Source: Bacteroidales bacterium (GTDB lineage Bacteria > Bacteroidota > Bacteroidia > Bacteroidales > F082). Taken from it: a stretch of DNA of 64,000 bases. The translations under genes were made by a program, and so were the position numbers. The notes under the pieces were generated by a model. It was not told the origin of the DNA, made no database searches, and saw only the letters and a program-made list of their open reading frames with translations. Within the stretch, counting starts at the first letter, position 1. Each line of letters begins with the position of its first letter. Positions 26,415-35,742 of the stretch are shown here, piece after piece. Where the stretch lies: the NCBI GenBank assembly GCA_023229245.1, contig JALNZU010000001.1, forward strand, positions 186,001-250,000, in the 5' to 3' direction.

Positions 26415-27578
26415 ATGAACGAATTATCAAAAGGGAAGAGCTATCAGTCTTTTTTAGCCCGAGGCTGTAGCAGGGCCCCACGAGTATATAATCCAAAAGA
26501 TTCTATTTATTGTGCCCAATGTTGTAAGCTAAGTGCTTCAAACTGGCTAAAAAATTTCGATAGCCCTCATCTCGCTCAATCTACACGATTTGCAGAGATA
26601 CGTTTTAAAAACGACCATAAAGACTATTATTCTTATAGCCCTGAACTGGAACTTACCGAAGGTGAAATTGTTGCTGTTGAAGCTGCCTCAGGACACGATA
26701 TAGGAATTGTAACCCTGATAGGTGAGTTAGTTGAGCTTCAGATGAAACGAAAAAACATCCGTCAACAGCCTCATGAGTTACGCAAAGTGTATCGCCACGC
26801 CAAACTAGCCGATATAGAAAAGTGGGTTAGCGCCATAGAACTCGAAGAGCATACCCTCACAAGAACAAGAGAGATCATATACGATATGCAACTTGAAATG
26901 AAACTGAATGATGTGGAATATCAAGGAGATAAAACAAAAGCTATCTTTTATTATACTGCTGAAGACCGTGTGGATTTCAGGGAGTTGATCCGAAAATTAG
27001 CTGATGAATTTCACATACGTATTGAGATGCGACAGATTGGGATGCGACAGGAATCGGCTAAGCTTGGTGGCATAGGACCCTGCGGGCGTGAGTTATGCTG
27101 CGCTTCCTGGATGGCCGAATACAGCTCGGTCTCTACACAAGTTACTAAAGTTCAGCAAATCTCACCTAACCCACAAAAGTTAGCAGGACTTTGCGGCAAA
27201 CTGAAATGTTGCCTTAACTACGAATACGACACCTATATTGATGCATTAAAAGACTTTCCCGACGAACAAACTGTATTACGAACCTTGAATGGGGATGCCA
27301 GTTTCCAGAAACATGATGTGTTCAAAGGACTAATGTGGTATGCATATGATAAGGATAAAACTAATATGATGGCAATACCTATAGAGCAGGTAAAATTTAT
27401 AGTCGAGGAAAACAGCAAAGGCGTACTCCCGGAAAAACTAGAAGATTTTGCATTCCTTAAAGAGGCACAAATGGTTGAGTATCCTATCAATCAACTTGAG
27501 GGCGAGATTACACGCTTCGATGAGCCAGACCGAAAGAAGCCACGTAAAAAAAGAAATAAACAGCAACCCAGGGCATGA
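26415..27578 (+). CDS. ricT: PSP1-domain regulatory iron-sulfur protein RicT
   Basis: The 387-residue protein has the PSP1 C-terminal domain with the cysteine set typical of RicT (YaaT): GPCGRELCCASW and LCGKLKCCLNYE. In Bacillus, RicT with RicA and RicF holds [4Fe-4S] clusters and aids RNase Y-dependent RNA maturation; the Bacteroidota function is not established. An extra N-terminal part carries CAQCCKLS, and the basic tail is Lys/Arg-rich. The stop overlaps the gldH start (ATGA). Confidence 0.9.
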   Translation: MNELSKGKSYQSFLARGCSRAPRVYNPKDSIYCAQCCKLSASNWLKNFDSPHLAQSTRFAEIRFKNDHKDYYSYSPELELTEGEIVAVEAASGHDIGIVTLIGELVELQMKRKNIRQQPHELRKVYRHAKLADIEKWVSAIELEEHTLTRTREIIYDMQLEMKLNDVEYQGDKTKAIFYYTAEDRVDFRELIRKLADEFHIRIEMRQIGMRQESAKLGGIGPCGRELCCASWMAEYSSVSTQVTKVQQISPNPQKLAGLCGKLKCCLNYEYDTYIDALKDFPDEQTVLRTLNGDASFQKHDVFKGLMWYAYDKDKTNMMAIPIEQVKFIVEENSKGVLPEKLEDFAFLKEAQMVEYPINQLEGEITRFDEPDRKKPRKKRNKQQPRA

Positions 27579-28078
27579 ATATCGCACTCAACAAACAGAA
27601 GTTGAAAAAAGACAGCAGACAGATAGTTATATTCGCATTCATTGCTGTGGCAATGTATTCATGTCAGCCAAACACTCTTTTTGATCAGGTTCAATCTATA
27701 GAGACTGATGGATGGAGCATTTCGAATGAGATTCCGTTTAACTTTGATGTGCAGGATACCAATCAGTTATACAGCTTCTTCATGCATATCAGAAATGACG
27801 ACAGCTATAGGTACAGCAATCTGTACGTGTTCATGCACACTCGTTTCCCAAACGGAAACATCACCCGCGATACTATTGAGTGTGTGTTAGCCGATCCGAC
27901 TGGTAAATGGTTCGGAAAAGGCACAGGACGATTCCAGGATCATAAAATACTACTCAATCCTTCTATAAAGTTTCCACTACAGGGAATCTATCAGATCCAA
28001 ATAGAGCAAGCAATGCGCGAGGAACCATTAAAAGGGATCAAGGCAGTAGGTATTCGTATTGAACAATCTGCTATATAG
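27575..28078 (+). CDS. gldH: Gliding motility lipoprotein GldH
   Basis: GldH is a Bacteroidota lipoprotein required for gliding in Flavobacterium and widely kept in non-gliding relatives. The 167-residue protein has a lipoprotein signal ending AMYSC. The body has GldH features: EIPFNFDVQDTNQLYSF, LYVFMHTRFPNG, DTIECVLADPTGKWFGKG and FPLQGIYQIQIEQAMR. It overlaps ricT by 4 bases and precedes the PBP1A gene, as in many Bacteroidota. Confidence 0.92.
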   Translation: MNIALNKQKLKKDSRQIVIFAFIAVAMYSCQPNTLFDQVQSIETDGWSISNEIPFNFDVQDTNQLYSFFMHIRNDDSYRYSNLYVFMHTRFPNGNITRDTIECVLADPTGKWFGKGTGRFQDHKILLNPSIKFPLQGIYQIQIEQAMREEPLKGIKAVGIRIEQSAI

Positions 28079-28096
28079 TCATAGCAAAAGCATGGC

Positions 28097-30379
28097 ATGA
28101 TTTCTATGAAAGAAAATAAAAATAACCGTTCTACCCGAAAGATCATCATGTTTCTATGGTCATCTTTTGTGATCGTTTTGTTGTTTGTATTTCTGTTATT
28201 CTATGGTATTTCAATGAGTTGGTTCGGGTCTATCCCCAGTTTTGAAGAATTGGAAAACCCAGAGACTAATCTGGCTTCCCAAATATACTCAAGAGACGGT
28301 ATAGTGTTAGGAGCTTTTTATGTTGAAAACCGTTCCAATATTCATTTCAAAGATCTGCCTACTGATTTGGTACATGCCTTTCTTGCTATTGAAGACATCC
28401 GGTTTACCGAGCATTCCGGCATAGATGAACGGGCTTTGCTACGTGTAGCCTGGGGCTTGCTTAGTGGCAGTAAAAAAGGAGGAGGTAGTACGATCACTCA
28501 ACAATTGGCTAAGAATCTTTTCCCAAGAGGTGAGAACCTCAGCACTCCGAAATTAGCTCTTCGTAAGTTTCAGGAATGGATCACAGCCATCAAGCTTGAG
28601 CGTAACTACTCCAAAGAAGAGATATTAGCCATGTATCTCAACACTGTTGAGTTTGGCAGTCAAGCCTTTGGTATTAAATCAGCAGCACTCACTTTTTTTG
28701 GTAAAGCAACCTCTGAACTAACCCTTGAGGAAGCAGCCGTTTTATCCGGCGTAGTGAATGCCCCTACATGGTATAGTCCTGTACGTAATCCCGAGCGATC
28801 GCTACAACGCCGTAATTTAGTGTTGAAAAAAATGGAATCCTACGGCTTCATCCCAAAGGATGTTTTCGACAGTATCAGTCAACTCCCTATCGACTTATCC
28901 AACTACGGTCTTCTTGACCATAACACAGGATCGGCAACTTATTTCCGTGAATATTTACGTTCATTTATGCATAACTGGGCTCGGACTCATACTAAAGCCA
29001 ACGGACAGCCATACGATATCTACAAAGACGGTTTACGCATCTATACTACTCTTGACAGCCGCATGCAACGTTATGCCGAAGAAGCAATACGCCAGCACTT
29101 AGGATCAGATATTCAGCCGGCATTTTTCCGACATTGGAAAGCTCAGCCTAATGCACCTTTTGTCTTTCCACCAGCTGAGGCCCGACAAGAAGTTCAGAAA
29201 ATACTTGACCAGGCTATGCGTCGATCAGACCGCTACCGTCAACTAAAGCGCGAGGGATACTCCACCGATTCTATTCAACATATCTTTCACGAACCTATTC
29301 GGATGCGTGTCTTCTCTTGGGATGGACCTATTGATACTGTTATGAGTCCTATGGATTCCATACGATATTATAAATTCTTTCTTCAAAGCAGTCTGATGTC
29401 GGTTGATGTACATACTGGTCAGATCAGAGCATATGTAGGCGGAATAGATTATCGGCATTTTAAGTATGACCATGTTACACAAGCGCGGCGTCAAGTAGGT
29501 TCCACCTTTAAGCCGTTCTTATATACTCTGGCAATGCAGGAAGGTGAGTATTCACCATGCTACAAAGTACCTAATATTCAATATAGTGTACAACTATATG
29601 ATGGCAGCTTCTGGGAGCCACGAAACTCAAGCGACGACAGAATAGGCGAAGAGGTAACCCTTAGATGGGCATTAGCCAACTCCAACAACTGGATATCTGC
29701 TTATCTGATCAAACGGTTTCCACCTGAATCGGTTATACAAATGGCGCGGAAAATGGGTATCACAGCTCCAATAGACCCAGTACCGGCTATTGCCTTAGGA
29801 ACCCCAGATATAAGCTTGTACGAGATGGTAGGCGCCATGAATACCTTTGCCAATAAAGGAGTATATATCAAACCGTATTTTGTAACCAGGATAGAAGATA
29901 AAAATGGCAATCTGATTGAACGCTTTGCCCCTGAACAGTCTGAAGCATTAGATGAGGTAACAGCGTACAAAATGATCCAACTGATGAAAGGAGTGGTTGA
30001 AAGCGGGACAGGTGTGCGGCTGCGATATAAATACGGGTTACGAAATCCAATTGCAGGTAAAACAGGTACTACACAAAATCAAAGCGATGGATGGTTTATG
30101 GGATTGACCCCTGAGCTTGTTACTGGCATCTGGACTGGAGCCGAAGACCGGTCAGCACATTTTCGGTCTATCACCTTAGGACAAGGAGCTAATACAGCTC
30201 TGCCAATATGGGCAATTTATATGCAGAAAATCTATGATGACCCCCTCCTACAGATCACACAAAAAGATTTTGAAAAACCTCAGACAGATATAACTATTGA
30301 GTTTGACTGTGAAGCATACGATCGCAAACAAAAGGAAGAAAATCAAAAACATAACAGACTGTTTGACAGCAGTTTCTAA
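28097..30379 (+). CDS. mrcA: Penicillin-binding protein 1A (bifunctional transglycosylase/transpeptidase)
   Basis: A class A PBP of 760 residues that polymerises and crosslinks peptidoglycan in the periplasm. After a membrane anchor (about 16-38), the GT51 domain shows catalytic Glu99 in AIEDIRFTEHSG and GGSTITQQLAKNLF. The transpeptidase domain has the SxxK motif with Ser469 and Lys472 (STFKPF), SNN, and KTGT at Lys655. It lies 18 bases downstream of gldH. An in-frame ATG at 28106 is an alternative start. Confidence 0.96.
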   Translation: MISMKENKNNRSTRKIIMFLWSSFVIVLLFVFLLFYGISMSWFGSIPSFEELENPETNLASQIYSRDGIVLGAFYVENRSNIHFKDLPTDLVHAFLAIEDIRFTEHSGIDERALLRVAWGLLSGSKKGGGSTITQQLAKNLFPRGENLSTPKLALRKFQEWITAIKLERNYSKEEILAMYLNTVEFGSQAFGIKSAALTFFGKATSELTLEEAAVLSGVVNAPTWYSPVRNPERSLQRRNLVLKKMESYGFIPKDVFDSISQLPIDLSNYGLLDHNTGSATYFREYLRSFMHNWARTHTKANGQPYDIYKDGLRIYTTLDSRMQRYAEEAIRQHLGSDIQPAFFRHWKAQPNAPFVFPPAEARQEVQKILDQAMRRSDRYRQLKREGYSTDSIQHIFHEPIRMRVFSWDGPIDTVMSPMDSIRYYKFFLQSSLMSVDVHTGQIRAYVGGIDYRHFKYDHVTQARRQVGSTFKPFLYTLAMQEGEYSPCYKVPNIQYSVQLYDGSFWEPRNSSDDRIGEEVTLRWALANSNNWISAYLIKRFPPESVIQMARKMGITAPIDPVPAIALGTPDISLYEMVGAMNTFANKGVYIKPYFVTRIEDKNGNLIERFAPEQSEALDEVTAYKMIQLMKGVVESGTGVRLRYKYGLRNPIAGKTGTTQNQSDGWFMGLTPELVTGIWTGAEDRSAHFRSITLGQGANTALPIWAIYMQKIYDDPLLQITQKDFEKPQTDITIEFDCEAYDRKQKEENQKHNRLFDSSF

Positions 30380-30568
30380 TCGAAGTAAAGCTTTACAACA
30401 AAGCTAGTATCAAGAATATTTCTGAATTGGATATCACCCTCAGCCAATAAACTGTTAAATTTATTTCACTAGTTCTATTGATTTGAACCAAATATATCAG
30501 TTTGGTGTTATCAGCAGATCATATAGAATATTCCATGGTGCAGTTTACGCCAGATCCGTTGTATTGCG

Positions 30569-30576
30569 TACATTTG
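30569..30576 (+). promoter_or_regulatory. Putative -7 box for the RelA/SpoT gene
   Basis: TACATTTG lies 22 bases before the ATG at 30599, giving a short leader. Confidence 0.55.
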
Positions 30577-30598
30577 CATCCATACAGGTTAATTTATC

Positions 30599-32854
30599 AT
30601 GCCCGAAGTTTTAGATACATATAGTCCTGCTGAACGTCTAGAAATTCTACGCCGCTATCGCAATCTGATCGAGGTGTGGCATACGCGTAAAAACATTACC
30701 GACAGGTGGATGGTTCGCAAAGCTTTTCGTCTGGCCGCCGATGCTCATAAAGATATGCGACGAAAAACAGGCGAACCCTATATTTATCATCCCCTGGAAG
30801 TGGCTACTATAGCAGCTGGTGAAATTGGATTAGGGCGTACATCTATCATTTGTGCCTTGCTACACGATGTAGTGGAAGACACAGAATACAAATTAACCGA
30901 TATATCGGCCATGTTCGGCGAACATATTGCCCGCATTATTGATGGACTTACAAAAATTGATACTATAGTTGAAGGCTCTGATATTGAAAGCATTCAAGCT
31001 GAGAATTTTCGCAAAGTACTGCTTACCCTTGCATTCGATGTACGGGTGATATTGATCAAATTAGCCGATCGACTGCATAATATGCGTACTCTGGATGCCA
31101 TGCCTTCGGTTAAGCAACTGAAAATAGCCTCAGAAACATCGTATTTGTTCGCTCCCCTTGCCTATCGCCTTGGGTTATACGCTATTAAAAGTGAGTTAGA
31201 AGACCTCGCATTGAAATATACAGAACCGGCTACCTATGAGCTGATCCGACAAGAGTTAGAGCAGGAAAGAACTGATCGCAACGATATGGTAGAACAGTTC
31301 TTAGTTCCTATACGCGATGCTATTGATAAGATGGATCTACAAGCCACTATCAGTACAGTTGAAAAGCCTATCTCACATATACACGAACAAATGAAAGAAA
31401 GTGATCTTTCGTTTTCGGAATTACACGACACCTTTGCTGTACGCTTTGTAGTAGAATGTCCTTTAGAAGTTGAAAAAATGGAATGCTGGCGCATTTATGC
31501 AGCAATCACCAGTTTCTACAGACCTAATAATCAGCGGCTACGCGACTGGATATCATTACCTAAGGCAAACGGATATGAATCACTACATGCTACTGTGATG
31601 AGCAAGACAGGCAGATGGATTGATGTACAAATCCGATCGGTACGTATGGACGAGATAGCCGAAAAAGGATATGCCGCATATTGGAAATATAAAGACAGCC
31701 CTTCGGCTGAAAGCGGATTAGACGAATGGCTTACAAAAGTAAGAGAGATCATCACCTCGCACGACACCTCTGCTTTGGAGTTTGTCAATAATTTTAAACT
31801 AAATTTATTCTCAGATGAGATTTATGTGTTCACCCCTACAGGAGAAATGATCAGCTTGCCACAAGGAGCTACCGCATTAGACTTTGCGTTTAACCTACAT
31901 ACAAATCTTGGAGCTCAATGTATAGGAGCCAAAGTAAATCATAAACTTGTTCCATTAAACTATGAACTACATTCAGGCGACCAGATAGAGATACTAACCT
32001 CAAAAATTCAAAACCCTAAAGAAGAATGGTTTGACTATCTGATCACCGCACGAGCTAAATCACGCCTAAAAGATGCCATACGTGAACACAGAAAATCATT
32101 TAAAACTCAAGGAAGAGAAAAAGTAGAAGCTTATTTCAAACAACTCAATCTAGAGCCATCCAAAGCTAATTATCAACGGTTGATGGAAGCTGAACAAATC
32201 AGCGGATTGGTTGACCTGTATTACTTTACAGCCATTGACAGAATCAACCTTCAACAAATCAGACAAGTGTTTAAAGAAAAATCAGGTCAAGGTTTGTTCA
32301 AGTATATCATCAGTCCATTCACCCGTCAAAAGACCTTAGAAGGCATACCGGTTAAAAACAACGACTCTACTACCGAAACTCAAATCAAAGCCGACGTTCT
32401 AAGAGAAGATATGATTGATTTGAAATATGTTACTTCTAACTGCTGTAACCCAATCCCAGGCGATGAAGTAGTAGCTCTGTCGTTTCCTAACGAGCCTTTG
32501 TATATCCATAGGGTAAACTGTCCAAAAGCAATTCACCTCATGTCGCAGTATGGAAATAATATCATCAAAGCAAAATGGAAACAAAAAGAAGATATATTAT
32601 TTCTGGCAGGGATTAAAATACAAGGAATTGATTCAGTAGGATTTACACATAGGATCACCCAGATTATTTCCATGGAGATGCATCTGAATATGCGCAATAT
32701 GCAGTTAGAAAGCAGCGGAGGCATCGTCAATGCCTATGTAACTATATACGTTAATAACATTCAACAACTGAAAGATGTGATTGCCAAGCTTCAGAAATTA
32801 GAGGGAGTACGCACGGTAAGCCGCCTTGACAGGCTGTCGGATGTAGAAGTATAA
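30599..32854 (+). CDS. spoT: Bifunctional (p)ppGpp synthetase/hydrolase (RelA/SpoT homolog)
   Basis: The 751-residue long Rsh enzyme makes and degrades the stringent-response alarmones. The HD hydrolase domain is intact: His in YIYHPLEVA, His89-Asp90 in LLHDVVEDT, and LADRLHNMRT. The synthetase domain has LPKANGYESLHATVM and IAEKGYAAYWKYK. The TGS domain starts VFTPTGEMISLPQGATALDF, and an ACT domain closes the protein. It is flanked by its own -7 box and is convergent with nnr. Confidence 0.95.
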   Translation: MPEVLDTYSPAERLEILRRYRNLIEVWHTRKNITDRWMVRKAFRLAADAHKDMRRKTGEPYIYHPLEVATIAAGEIGLGRTSIICALLHDVVEDTEYKLTDISAMFGEHIARIIDGLTKIDTIVEGSDIESIQAENFRKVLLTLAFDVRVILIKLADRLHNMRTLDAMPSVKQLKIASETSYLFAPLAYRLGLYAIKSELEDLALKYTEPATYELIRQELEQERTDRNDMVEQFLVPIRDAIDKMDLQATISTVEKPISHIHEQMKESDLSFSELHDTFAVRFVVECPLEVEKMECWRIYAAITSFYRPNNQRLRDWISLPKANGYESLHATVMSKTGRWIDVQIRSVRMDEIAEKGYAAYWKYKDSPSAESGLDEWLTKVREIITSHDTSALEFVNNFKLNLFSDEIYVFTPTGEMISLPQGATALDFAFNLHTNLGAQCIGAKVNHKLVPLNYELHSGDQIEILTSKIQNPKEEWFDYLITARAKSRLKDAIREHRKSFKTQGREKVEAYFKQLNLEPSKANYQRLMEAEQISGLVDLYYFTAIDRINLQQIRQVFKEKSGQGLFKYIISPFTRQKTLEGIPVKNNDSTTETQIKADVLREDMIDLKYVTSNCCNPIPGDEVVALSFPNEPLYIHRVNCPKAIHLMSQYGNNIIKAKWKQKEDILFLAGIKIQGIDSVGFTHRITQIISMEMHLNMRNMQLESSGGIVNAYVTIYVNNIQQLKDVIAKLQKLEGVRTVSRLDRLSDVEV

Positions 32855-32904
32855 AGCTGAGGCTGACCTATGCCGCTAAGCTAGTTTTCTTATTCGTATT
32901 AGTT

Positions 32905-34419
32905 TTATGTATCGGTATATAGTCGTCTGAAAGCATGTGATAATTCATCGGTAATATCGGAGGCAATCAGGCTCTCCATTCCTTGCCTTTCTATTGCCAG
33001 ATCACCTGCCATCCCATGTACAAACACACTTATCCAACAAGCTTGCTGAGGTGTATACCCCCTTGCCAGCAATCCTAATACTATTCCTGTCAACACATCC
33101 CCACTTCCGGCAGTAGCCATTCCTGGATTGCCTGTAGGATTAAACCAGCATTTCCCATCCGGGCTGCTGATACAGGTGTACGCACCTTTCAACACAACAA
33201 ATACCTGATAACGAATTGAAAACTCCCGCTGCATCTCAGTCCTTTCGATGCTGTCCGACCAGCTTCCAGCCAAACGTTCAAATTCGCCAGGATGCGGAGT
33301 TAAAATACTGTTCTTGGGAAGAAAAGAAAGCCAGGTCTTGTTGGCAGCCAACATATTCAGTGCGTCAGCATCTAAAACCAAAGGTAAATGTGTTTGCTGT
33401 ATCAAGAGTTTCAACACCTTGGCAGTTTGTTCTTCCTGACCTATCCCGGGCCCTATCGCAATGGCATTGTATGTTGACAGATCAGGCAAAACGGTGATAA
33501 AATCCGTATGGGTATCTCTGCTTATCATGGCCTCAGGCAAGCTGCACTGCATGGGCAAGACCACTTTTTGAGACAGATGTGTATGCAGCAAACCTGCACC
33601 GGAACGCAGACAGGCCTGCGCTGCAAGGATAGCCGCCCCACTTTTAGTAGATGAACCGGCAAGAAGTAAGGCATGGCCAAAACTACCTTTGTGCGAAAAC
33701 TTACTTCGAGCTAATAAAATCCTACGTATATCAACAGGCTCAATAAAATGATGCACCACCTGAACCTGCCGTTCAAACTCCGGATGAAGGCCAATGGGAA
33801 CCACTTCCCAATTACCAGCAAAATATTCGCTCTCCCTAAACAACAAACTTAGTTTCGGCCACTGAAAAGTATATGTATGATCAGCTCTTATTACTGTGTC
33901 TTTGGGGTCGATGATCCGATCGGCGAACAAACCGCTTGGCATATCAACAGCAACTATAACTGCCTGAGAATCATTCATGTGTTGTAGCAAGCTTTCTGCC
34001 AGGCCGCCTATTGGCCTGTTCAGTCCAGATCCAAACAATGCGTCAATCAACAAATCGTTTTGATGTATGAGCGGAAAATGACTTTCATCGGTCAAATAAT
34101 TTAAACGGCATCCAATAGTTTGGATTCGCTGTAAATTTATCTCAAAATCAGGGCTTCCCTTTCCCGTTGTATTCAGTATAAACACTTCTACCTCTATCCC
34201 CTGCTGATGAAACAAACGGGCTAACACCAATCCGTCTCCACCATTATTCCCTTTGCCAGCAAACACCATCAATTTCTGGCTTGGTGACAGTTTTGGTAAC
34301 ATCCGTTGAAACACAGCCATAGCGGCGCGTTCCATTAAATCAATAGAGGCTATGGGTTCGTTGGCAATAGTATAGGCATCGGCCTGACGAATTTGCTCCG
34401 TATTAAGAATCTTATACAT
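32905..34419 (-). CDS. nnr: Bifunctional NAD(P)H-hydrate repair enzyme
   Basis: Nnr repairs hydrated NAD(P)H, first epimerising it and then dehydrating it with ADP. The 504-residue fusion has the epimerase domain with FAGKGNNGGDGLVLA (near residue 60) and the C-terminal dehydratase with GPGIGQ, LDADALN, LTPHPGEF and NPGMATAGSGDVLTG. A -7 box lies at 34441-34448. It is convergent with the RelA/SpoT gene and divergent from the cytochrome c peroxidase gene. Confidence 0.95.
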   Translation of the reverse strand: MYKILNTEQIRQADAYTIANEPIASIDLMERAAMAVFQRMLPKLSPSQKLMVFAGKGNNGGDGLVLARLFHQQGIEVEVFILNTTGKGSPDFEINLQRIQTIGCRLNYLTDESHFPLIHQNDLLIDALFGSGLNRPIGGLAESLLQHMNDSQAVIVAVDMPSGLFADRIIDPKDTVIRADHTYTFQWPKLSLLFRESEYFAGNWEVVPIGLHPEFERQVQVVHHFIEPVDIRRILLARSKFSHKGSFGHALLLAGSSTKSGAAILAAQACLRSGAGLLHTHLSQKVVLPMQCSLPEAMISRDTHTDFITVLPDLSTYNAIAIGPGIGQEEQTAKVLKLLIQQTHLPLVLDADALNMLAANKTWLSFLPKNSILTPHPGEFERLAGSWSDSIERTEMQREFSIRYQVFVVLKGAYTCISSPDGKCWFNPTGNPGMATAGSGDVLTGIVLGLLARGYTPQQACWISVFVHGMAGDLAIERQGMESLIASDITDELSHAFRRLYTDT

Positions 34420-34440
34420 GAGGTTCTATATGGTTTCCTA

Positions 34441-34448
34441 CAAAAATA
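34441..34448 (-). promoter_or_regulatory. Putative -7 box for nnr
   Basis: On the minus strand this reads TATTTTTG, 21 bases before the nnr ATG. Confidence 0.5.
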
Positions 34449-34518
34449 GGCAAAAGCCAGATGCTATCATCCGCTAATTTTCTGTTACTTTGTACTACGA
34501 TCTGCAAATAATAAAACC

Positions 34519-35532
34519 ATGAATAAATTCTCATTTCTCACCTTATTTATAGTGTTTTTACTTATGGGTTGCGGCAGTCGGGTGCGGCAAGACCAAGCTG
34601 AGTACAGTGAAGCTGATCAGCAGTTGCTTGCTGCTGCTCAACGTTATTTCAACCAGTTGCCCGAGCCCAAAGACCCTAACACACCTCTAGCTTTGTTAGG
34701 GAAAAAGCTATATTACGAAGAAGCATTATCTGCCAATGGGCAGATGAGTTGCAACACATGTCATCCTATTGCAAACTATGGTGTTGACAATCTGCCTACC
34801 TCACCCGGGCATGATGGGAGCTTAGGCTCGCGCAACAGTCCTACTACATTTAATGCGTATTTTCATACCACTCAGTTTTGGGACGGACGCTCGCCCGATC
34901 TGGCTGATCAGGCCAAAGGGCCGGTACTTAATCCTATAGAGATGGGGCTTCAAGGGCCATCCGACGTTGAAAATATCCTAAAAAACTCGGAAGAATATGT
35001 CGAACTCTTTACTCAAGCCTTTCCCGAAGAGACGGAACCTATCAGCTTCGATAACTTTGCAACAGCTATAGCTGAATTTGAGTCTACCTTAGCCACACCA
35101 TCCGCTTTTGATGCCTTCTTAGATGGCGCTATCAACGAACTAACCGACCCACAAAAAGAAGGATTAAGCCTTTTTATGGAAACAGGATGCATCGCCTGCC
35201 ACATAGGTCCTGGATTAGGTGGCACTATGATGCAACGATTTGGATTGGTACATGGCCCATACTGGGAATATACGGGTTCGGAATTGCAGGACTTAGGCCG
35301 GAAAGATATTACAGGAAACCCTACGGATGAATGGGTGTTTAAAACCCCTTCACTGCGGAATATCGAAAAAACTGCCCCATACTTCCACGACGGAAGTATC
35401 GAAAGCCTTGATGAAGCAATCCGAATTATGGCACTCACACAGCTTGGAAGAGAATTAGACCAGCAACAAATTGATAAAATTGCTGAGTTCTTTAAAAGCC
35501 TTACAGGAACCATACCCGAACATGCTCTTTAA
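34519..35532 (+). CDS. Di-heme cytochrome c peroxidase family lipoprotein
   Basis: The 337-residue protein has a lipoprotein signal ending LLMGC (Cys18) and two heme-c motifs: CNTCH at residues 78-82 and CIACH at 224-228. It also has SRNSPTTFNAYFH, FWDGRSPDLADQAKGPV and FKTPSLRNIEKTAPYFHDGS, all typical of bacterial CcpA/MauG-type peroxidases. It would reduce hydrogen peroxide in the periplasm using electrons from a cytochrome such as the one at 5666. It stands alone, so its donor is inferred. Confidence 0.93.
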   Translation: MNKFSFLTLFIVFLLMGCGSRVRQDQAEYSEADQQLLAAAQRYFNQLPEPKDPNTPLALLGKKLYYEEALSANGQMSCNTCHPIANYGVDNLPTSPGHDGSLGSRNSPTTFNAYFHTTQFWDGRSPDLADQAKGPVLNPIEMGLQGPSDVENILKNSEEYVELFTQAFPEETEPISFDNFATAIAEFESTLATPSAFDAFLDGAINELTDPQKEGLSLFMETGCIACHIGPGLGGTMMQRFGLVHGPYWEYTGSELQDLGRKDITGNPTDEWVFKTPSLRNIEKTAPYFHDGSIESLDEAIRIMALTQLGRELDQQQIDKIAEFFKSLTGTIPEHAL

Positions 35533-35715
35533 ACAAATACACCTAAAAGGAATAAGTACAATTACTATAACTTGTTTCTTTTTGTAATCAACTGTATATA
35601 ACTCGTTTACCAAGCAATTCCCTGACTGCATTCATGTGTACCTCAAAACTAACTGTCATTTCGTCGGTTTTGTTTGAGATATTTATGTCATTTTAACAGA
35701 TTTACTACTTGGATA

Positions 35716-35723
35716 TATTTTTG
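35716..35723 (+). promoter_or_regulatory. Putative -7 box for clpB; sets its start
   Basis: TATTTTTG lies 19 bases before the ATG at 35743. A longer frame open from 35674 begins upstream of this box and is therefore unlikely to be translated there. Confidence 0.55.
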
Positions 35724-35742
35724 CTTATATAGCAAAAAAAGT

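Noticed and set aside
35674..35742. Longer N-terminus for clpB
   Set aside because: It begins upstream of the -7 box; ClpB family proteins start at MNLNQFT-like sequence.
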